From contig NZ_BMTR01000021.1 of assembly GCF_014649775.1 (NCBI RefSeq), positions 62,001 to 126,000 on the forward strand: 64,000 bases of DNA. Direction: 5' to 3'. Source of the stretch: Streptomyces longisporoflavus (GTDB lineage: Bacteria; Actinomycetota; Actinomycetes; Streptomycetales; Streptomycetaceae). How positions within the stretch are numbered: position 1 is the first letter of the stretch; every line of letters begins with the position of its first letter. The notes beneath the pieces were generated by a model. The model saw nothing but the letters and a program-made list of their open reading frames with translations. It was not told where the DNA came from and searched no databases. Shown one piece after another: positions 60,869-64,000 of this stretch. The translations under genes were made by a program, and so were the position numbers.

Positions 60869-61917
60869 GCCAGGAACCGCACACCGAGACCCGCCCGGCC
60901 ACCCCGACCGCCCATATCGCGTCCATCGGCACCGCCCTGCCCGGCGATCCGGTGGACAACGCGTCGCTCGCCAAGATGCTCGGCGTCAACGAAGAGTGGA
61001 TCGAGGTGTTCATCGGCACCAAGACCCGGCACTTCGCCCGCGACCTGGCCACCGGCGAAGTCCGCTGGTCCCTCGCCGACCTGTGTGCCCGCGCCGCCGA
61101 AAAAGCCCTGTACGCAGACGGCGTCGACGCGTCCGCCATCGATTTCATCGTGCTCGGCACCGCGACCCCCGACACCCTGATGCCGGCCACGGTCAACGAT
61201 GTCGCCGACCAGCTCGGCCTCGACCAAGTGCCCACCTTCCAGCTGCAGTCGGGCTGTGCGGGCGCCGTGCAGGCGCTCAGCCTGGCCCAGACCATGATCG
61301 CCTCCGGTCAGTACCGCACCGGTCTGGTCATCGGCGGCGACGTCTGCAGCAAACACCTCGACGTGCGGCGCGACCTGTCCGACGCGGCCCCCAGCGACCT
61401 GGTCAACTTCGTGCTCTTCGGGGACGGGGCGGGCGCGGCCGTGCTCACGGCAGAGCCGGCCGGCCAGCGGATCGCGGTGCGCCATGTCCTCAACCGGTTC
61501 ACGGGCCTCGGCCGCAAGGCGGGGCAGGTGATCGAGTGGTTCGGGCTCGCCGACCGGCACGACGACCGGCAGGCGCTCACCGAGGACTACAAGGCCATCG
61601 AGGAGGGCGTGCCCGTGATGGCCGTGGAGATCCTCTGGGAACTCCTCGGCGAACTCGACTGGGAGGCCGACGACCTGGACTACCTGCTGCCGCCCCAGCT
61701 GTCGGGCCGTATGACCCGCCGTATCACCGAAGAGCTCGGCCTGCCGACCGCCCGCGAGGTGTCCTGCGTCGCCGACACCGGCAACAACGGCAACGCCCTG
61801 CCCTTCCTGCAGATCGAGAAGCTCCTCGGCGAGATGTCCCCGGGCGAGAAGGCCCTGGCGGTCGCCGTCGAGTCAAGCAAATGGATCAAAGCCGGTTTCG
61901 CCCTGGAGAAGATATGA
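60865..61917 (+). CDS. KAS III-like enzyme, putative tetronate-forming condensation enzyme
   Basis: 350 residues from ATG 60865, ATGA-coupled to the PKS. Thiolase fold of the FabH group with Cys131 (QSGCAGAVQA) and an Asn-rich region DTGNNGNALPF. The catalytic His motif of FabH (PHQAN) reads LLPPQLSGRM (from residue 274), so the decarboxylation-type His is missing. FabH-like proteins beside FkbH and a small ACP (RkD, AbyA1) join a beta-ketoacyl chain to glyceryl-ACP, forming one C-C and one C-O bond without decarboxylation. The lost His fits that role (inference). ATGA-coupled to ACP 2. Confidence 0.88.
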   Translation: MSQEPHTETRPATPTAHIASIGTALPGDPVDNASLAKMLGVNEEWIEVFIGTKTRHFARDLATGEVRWSLADLCARAAEKALYADGVDASAIDFIVLGTATPDTLMPATVNDVADQLGLDQVPTFQLQSGCAGAVQALSLAQTMIASGQYRTGLVIGGDVCSKHLDVRRDLSDAAPSDLVNFVLFGDGAGAAVLTAEPAGQRIAVRHVLNRFTGLGRKAGQVIEWFGLADRHDDRQALTEDYKAIEEGVPVMAVEILWELLGELDWEADDLDYLLPPQLSGRMTRRITEELGLPTAREVSCVADTGNNGNALPFLQIEKLLGEMSPGEKALAVAVESSKWIKAGFALEKI

Positions 61918-62159
61918 GCAGCCCTGCGAGCACCTTCACCCTCGACGCGTTCACCCGACTCGTCCGCGACGAGATCGGCATACCCCTCCAGCCGGAGCAG
62001 GTGAGCGCGGACTTCGACGAACTTCCCGACTGGGACTCCCTCTACCTGCTCAAGCTGGTGACCGCCCTGGAGTCGGCCACCGGCCACGGCGTCCCCGTCG
62101 GCAAGATCCTCGAGGCCCGCAGCCTGAAGGAGATCTACGACCTGGCGGTGCCGGCATGA
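61914..62159 (+). CDS. Acyl carrier protein 2 (glyceryl carrier)
   Basis: 81 residues from ATG 61914, four-base overlap with the KAS III gene. Attachment Ser42 in ELPDWDSLYLLKLVTALE; the WDS motif distinguishes it from ACP 1 (LDS) and resembles the free ACPs of glyceryl-ACP systems such as RkI and AbyA3. Should carry glycerate loaded by the FkbH-like protein. Stop overlaps the acyltransferase ATG (ATGA). Confidence 0.9.
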   Translation: MSSPASTFTLDAFTRLVRDEIGIPLQPEQVSADFDELPDWDSLYLLKLVTALESATGHGVPVGKILEARSLKEIYDLAVPA

Positions 62160-63037
62160 GCAAGGCCACGGCGTCCGGGGCGCGCACCGTCGTGGAGCGC
62201 CGTCGCCGGCACACCCTGTTCTTCCTGGAGTGGGCGGCCGGCCAGCGCCCGGTGCACCTGGACACCGACATCGACATGACACGGATCCAGGAGCACAGGG
62301 CCGAGGCCCGGGCCCGCGGCCTGCGCTACTCGTACGTGACCTATCTGCTGTACGCGGCGGGCCGCGCCATGGAGCGGCACCCGCGGGCCAACGCGGTGAT
62401 GGCACCGGGGTGGCCGGGCCTGCTGCGCGGGCCCCGCATCGTGCGGTTCGAGGAGGTGACCGCGAAACTCGCCCTCGACCGCGAGGTGGCGGGCGAGCGG
62501 ACCGTCCTGTCCGCCCTGGTGCCGGGCCTGGAGCGGGCCGGCCTGCGCGAGATACAGCAGCAGGTCGACCGCTACCGGGGGTCAGACGCCGCCGAACTCC
62601 CCGAGTTCAAGGGCGTGCGGATGCTCGGACGCCTCCCGTTGCCGGTGGCCCGCACCGCCTTCGCGGCCGCGCTGCGTGACCCGCGCAGGCGGCCTGCCGT
62701 CTTCGGCACCGTCTCGGTGAGTTCCCTCGGGCACAGCGCGGTGGACGGCTTCCACTCGGCGGGCGGCACCGCCGTCACCCTGTGCGCGGGACGGATCGCC
62801 CAGCGGCCCGTGGTCCGCGCGGACGGTTCCGTGACCGCCGCCCCCGTGCTCCGGCTCGGCCTGACCTTCGACCACCGGGTGATCGACGGCGGGACAGCAG
62901 CCGATCTGCTGACCGATCTCCACCACACCATGGAGGCCTTTGATGACGGCTCCAGCGGGCAAACCTGCCCTCCGGACCATCGGGGAGCCGATCGTGATCA
63001 CGGGGCCCGGCGGGGACTGGAGCAGAGTCCGCGCTGA
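62156..63037 (+). CDS. 2-oxoacid-dehydrogenase-type acyltransferase (AbyA4/Agg4-like)
   Basis: 293 residues from ATG 62156. Catalytic domain of the E2 family only, without lipoyl or binding domains: RYSYVTYLLYAAGRAMERHPRANAV is in the N-terminal half and LGLTFDHRVIDGG at the end, with His240 and Asp244 of the HxxxDG motif. In agglomerin and abyssomicin pathways such proteins acetylate the tetronate hydroxymethyl group before elimination to an exocyclic methylene. The last 33 residues are low-quality sequence read through into the next gene, which overlaps by 95 bases; the domain ends near residue 262. Confidence 0.88.
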   Translation: MSKATASGARTVVERRRRHTLFFLEWAAGQRPVHLDTDIDMTRIQEHRAEARARGLRYSYVTYLLYAAGRAMERHPRANAVMAPGWPGLLRGPRIVRFEEVTAKLALDREVAGERTVLSALVPGLERAGLREIQQQVDRYRGSDAAELPEFKGVRMLGRLPLPVARTAFAAALRDPRRRPAVFGTVSVSSLGHSAVDGFHSAGGTAVTLCAGRIAQRPVVRADGSVTAAPVLRLGLTFDHRVIDGGTAADLLTDLHHTMEAFDDGSSGQTCPPDHRGADRDHGARRGLEQSPR

Positions 63038-63821
63038 CCTGGACACTCACGCCTGCACGGTCCTCTACGCCCGCCTCGGCGACTGGCGCCCGGAGCAGGC
63101 GAAAGGGCCCCGCCTGCGGGCCCTGCTCGGCCGGGACTGGGCGCGCTTCCTGGAGCTGACGCACCCCGACGTGCGGACCAGGTTCGCCTCGTCCCGGGTA
63201 CTGCTGAAATTCGCGGCCGCGGCGGCACTCCATGTCCCGCCGCAGGCCGTCGAGTTGGGCTACACGCACACCGGACGGCCCTACCTGCGCGGCTACGACG
63301 GCGTCCACATCAGCCTCAGCCACACCGACGAGCTGCTTCTCGTGGGCCTGGCCACCGGCGGCGTCATCGGGGTGGACGCCGAACTCGCCGACCGCAAGCT
63401 GTACGGCCCGGGGCTCGACCGGCATCTGTGCACCCCGCACGAGGCGGCGGAGATCGAGGCGATGGCGCCAGAGGACCGCGACCCGGCGCTCGTCCGGCTC
63501 TGGACGCTGAAGGAGGCGTACAGCAAGGCGATCGGCCTCGGCATGCAGTTCCGCTTCACCAACTTCGGCTTCCGGACGTCCGGCACGTCCACCGAGGTGC
63601 TGCGCCCCGACGGCAGCCCCGGCTCGGACGGCGAGTGGACGTTCCGTACGTACGACATCGACGGCATGTACACCGTCAGCGTGGCCGTCGGCGACGCGGG
63701 GTTCGGCCCCACGGACGACACGGCGGCCGGCACGGCCCTCGACGCCGGAATCATGGACGCGCTCGCCGAGGTGCTCGGCGAGGAAGAGGCGCAGGAGGAC
63801 GCGGCCGACGACTGGTGGTGA
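62943..63821 (+). CDS. Sfp-type 4'-phosphopantetheinyl transferase
   Basis: 292 residues from ATG 62943; a start further downstream is possible because of the long overlap with the acyltransferase. Sfp motifs: SSRVLLKFAAAAAL with a conserved basic pair, GVDAEL (Asp145, Glu147) for magnesium, and WTLKEAYSKAIGLG (Trp187, Lys190, Glu191). Converts apo-carrier proteins to holo forms using CoA. Embedded in the operon, it probably activates ACP 1, ACP 2 and the PKS carrier domain. An acidic tail (GEEEAQEDAADDWW) ends the protein. Confidence 0.93.
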   Translation: MTAPAGKPALRTIGEPIVITGPGGDWSRVRADLDTHACTVLYARLGDWRPEQAKGPRLRALLGRDWARFLELTHPDVRTRFASSRVLLKFAAAAALHVPPQAVELGYTHTGRPYLRGYDGVHISLSHTDELLLVGLATGGVIGVDAELADRKLYGPGLDRHLCTPHEAAEIEAMAPEDRDPALVRLWTLKEAYSKAIGLGMQFRFTNFGFRTSGTSTEVLRPDGSPGSDGEWTFRTYDIDGMYTVSVAVGDAGFGPTDDTAAGTALDAGIMDALAEVLGEEEAQEDAADDWW

Positions 63822-63918
63822 CGGGGCCCGAACGCGTACAAGCGGGCCCCAAGCACCCGCGGGAACACTGGCGGCAGACCCCACCAACCGCGCAGGTGAC
63901 CGCGAGAGGAGACGCTCC

Positions 63919-64000
63919 ATGAAGGCCGATCTCCGGGTGATGAAACCCGCCCCCCACGCGACGGCGGCACACGCGCCGACCGCAGGAGCCCCGGCTCCGC
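63919..64000 (+). CDS. Start of a further cluster gene, truncated by window edge
   Basis: ATG 63919 has GGAG seven bases upstream and an open frame to the edge (MKADLRVMKPAPHATAAH...). Only 27 codons are visible, so no family can be assigned. In agglomerin/abyssomicin clusters the gene after the acyltransferase can be an alpha/beta hydrolase, but nothing here supports or excludes that. Confidence 0.6.
   Translation, partial: MKADLRVMKPAPHATAAHAPTAGAPAP

Noticed and set aside
49997..61917. Methoxymalonyl- or hydroxymalonyl-ACP extender pathway (FkbH plus ACAD plus ACP)
   Set aside because: The hydroxyacyl dehydrogenase (FkbK) and O-methyltransferase (FkbG) are missing, the ACADs are the extended paired type beside a FAAL, the only AT has malonyl-type HAFH, and a KAS III/acyltransferase pair is present.
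1..64000. tRNA genes, rRNA genes, insertion sequences or integrases
   Set aside because: None recognised on either strand by reading for clover-leaf ends, transposase motifs or terminal inverted repeats; a tRNAscan and ISfinder search would settle it.

Overview
The window is a GC-rich actinobacterial chromosome segment, almost certainly from a Streptomyces. It carries hrdB next to a whiH-type GntR regulator, a parE/parC pair, an HPr gene with a DasR-type operator, a ydaO-class (c-di-AMP) riboswitch ahead of an M23 peptidase, frequent GTG/TTG starts and tight stop-start overlaps.

Positions 1-37,400 are mostly conserved core genome. In order: the 3' part of a glycogen-debranching-like enzyme; a Nudix/NrtR-type regulator; a fused ABC ATPase/permease; whiH; hrdB; a secreted trypsin-like protease; a small zinc-finger-like protein; parE; a DUF485 protein with a sodium:solute symporter, beside a CitA/DcuS-type two-component system; a Suc/Fer-like ferredoxin; two divergent citrate synthases, one with an N-terminal DNA-binding domain; a small island of DUF6082 paralogues; a COG0523 GTPase; parC; an M16 peptidase pair; the riboswitch and M23 peptidase; a GntR regulator; ptsH; a GNAT/acyl-CoA-synthetase-like acetyltransferase; DUF5998; a phosphodiesterase; and thymidine kinase.

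From about 37,450 to the right edge lies a biosynthetic gene cluster that runs off the window. It opens with an AfsA-family butyrolactone synthase and a large AfsR-like SARP regulator that contains a TTA (bldA) codon. Next come an SRPBCC protein, a flavin monooxygenase, a P450, a DUF4260 membrane protein, a type II thioesterase, a DXS-like protein that has lost its thiamine-diphosphate motifs, and a DHA2 exporter. The biosynthetic core is one tightly packed operon: FkbH-like glyceryl transferase, fatty acyl-AMP ligase, two extended acyl-CoA dehydrogenases, an ACP, a single KS-AT-ACP polyketide synthase, a KAS III-like enzyme, a second ACP, a 2-oxoacid-dehydrogenase-type acyltransferase and an Sfp-type phosphopantetheinyl transferase.

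The best-supported reading (inference) is an acyl-tetronate pathway. A free fatty acid would be activated by the ligase, loaded on the first ACP, desaturated by the dehydrogenase pair, extended once with malonate by the PKS, and condensed by the KAS III-like enzyme with glycerate carried on the second ACP. The acyltransferase would then acylate the hydroxymethyl group to set up elimination. The FkbH/ACP/KAS III/acyltransferase set is the hallmark of RK-682, agglomerin and abyssomicin type clusters. The FAAL/ACP/double-dehydrogenase set is the hallmark of unsaturated lipid starters. Having both feed one minimal PKS module is the most unusual thing in the window. Several non-coding elements also stand out: a four-copy 16-bp tandem repeat behind the SARP gene, a recurring CTTTAG motif in cluster promoter regions, and a 19-bp AT-rich palindrome between the citrate synthase genes.
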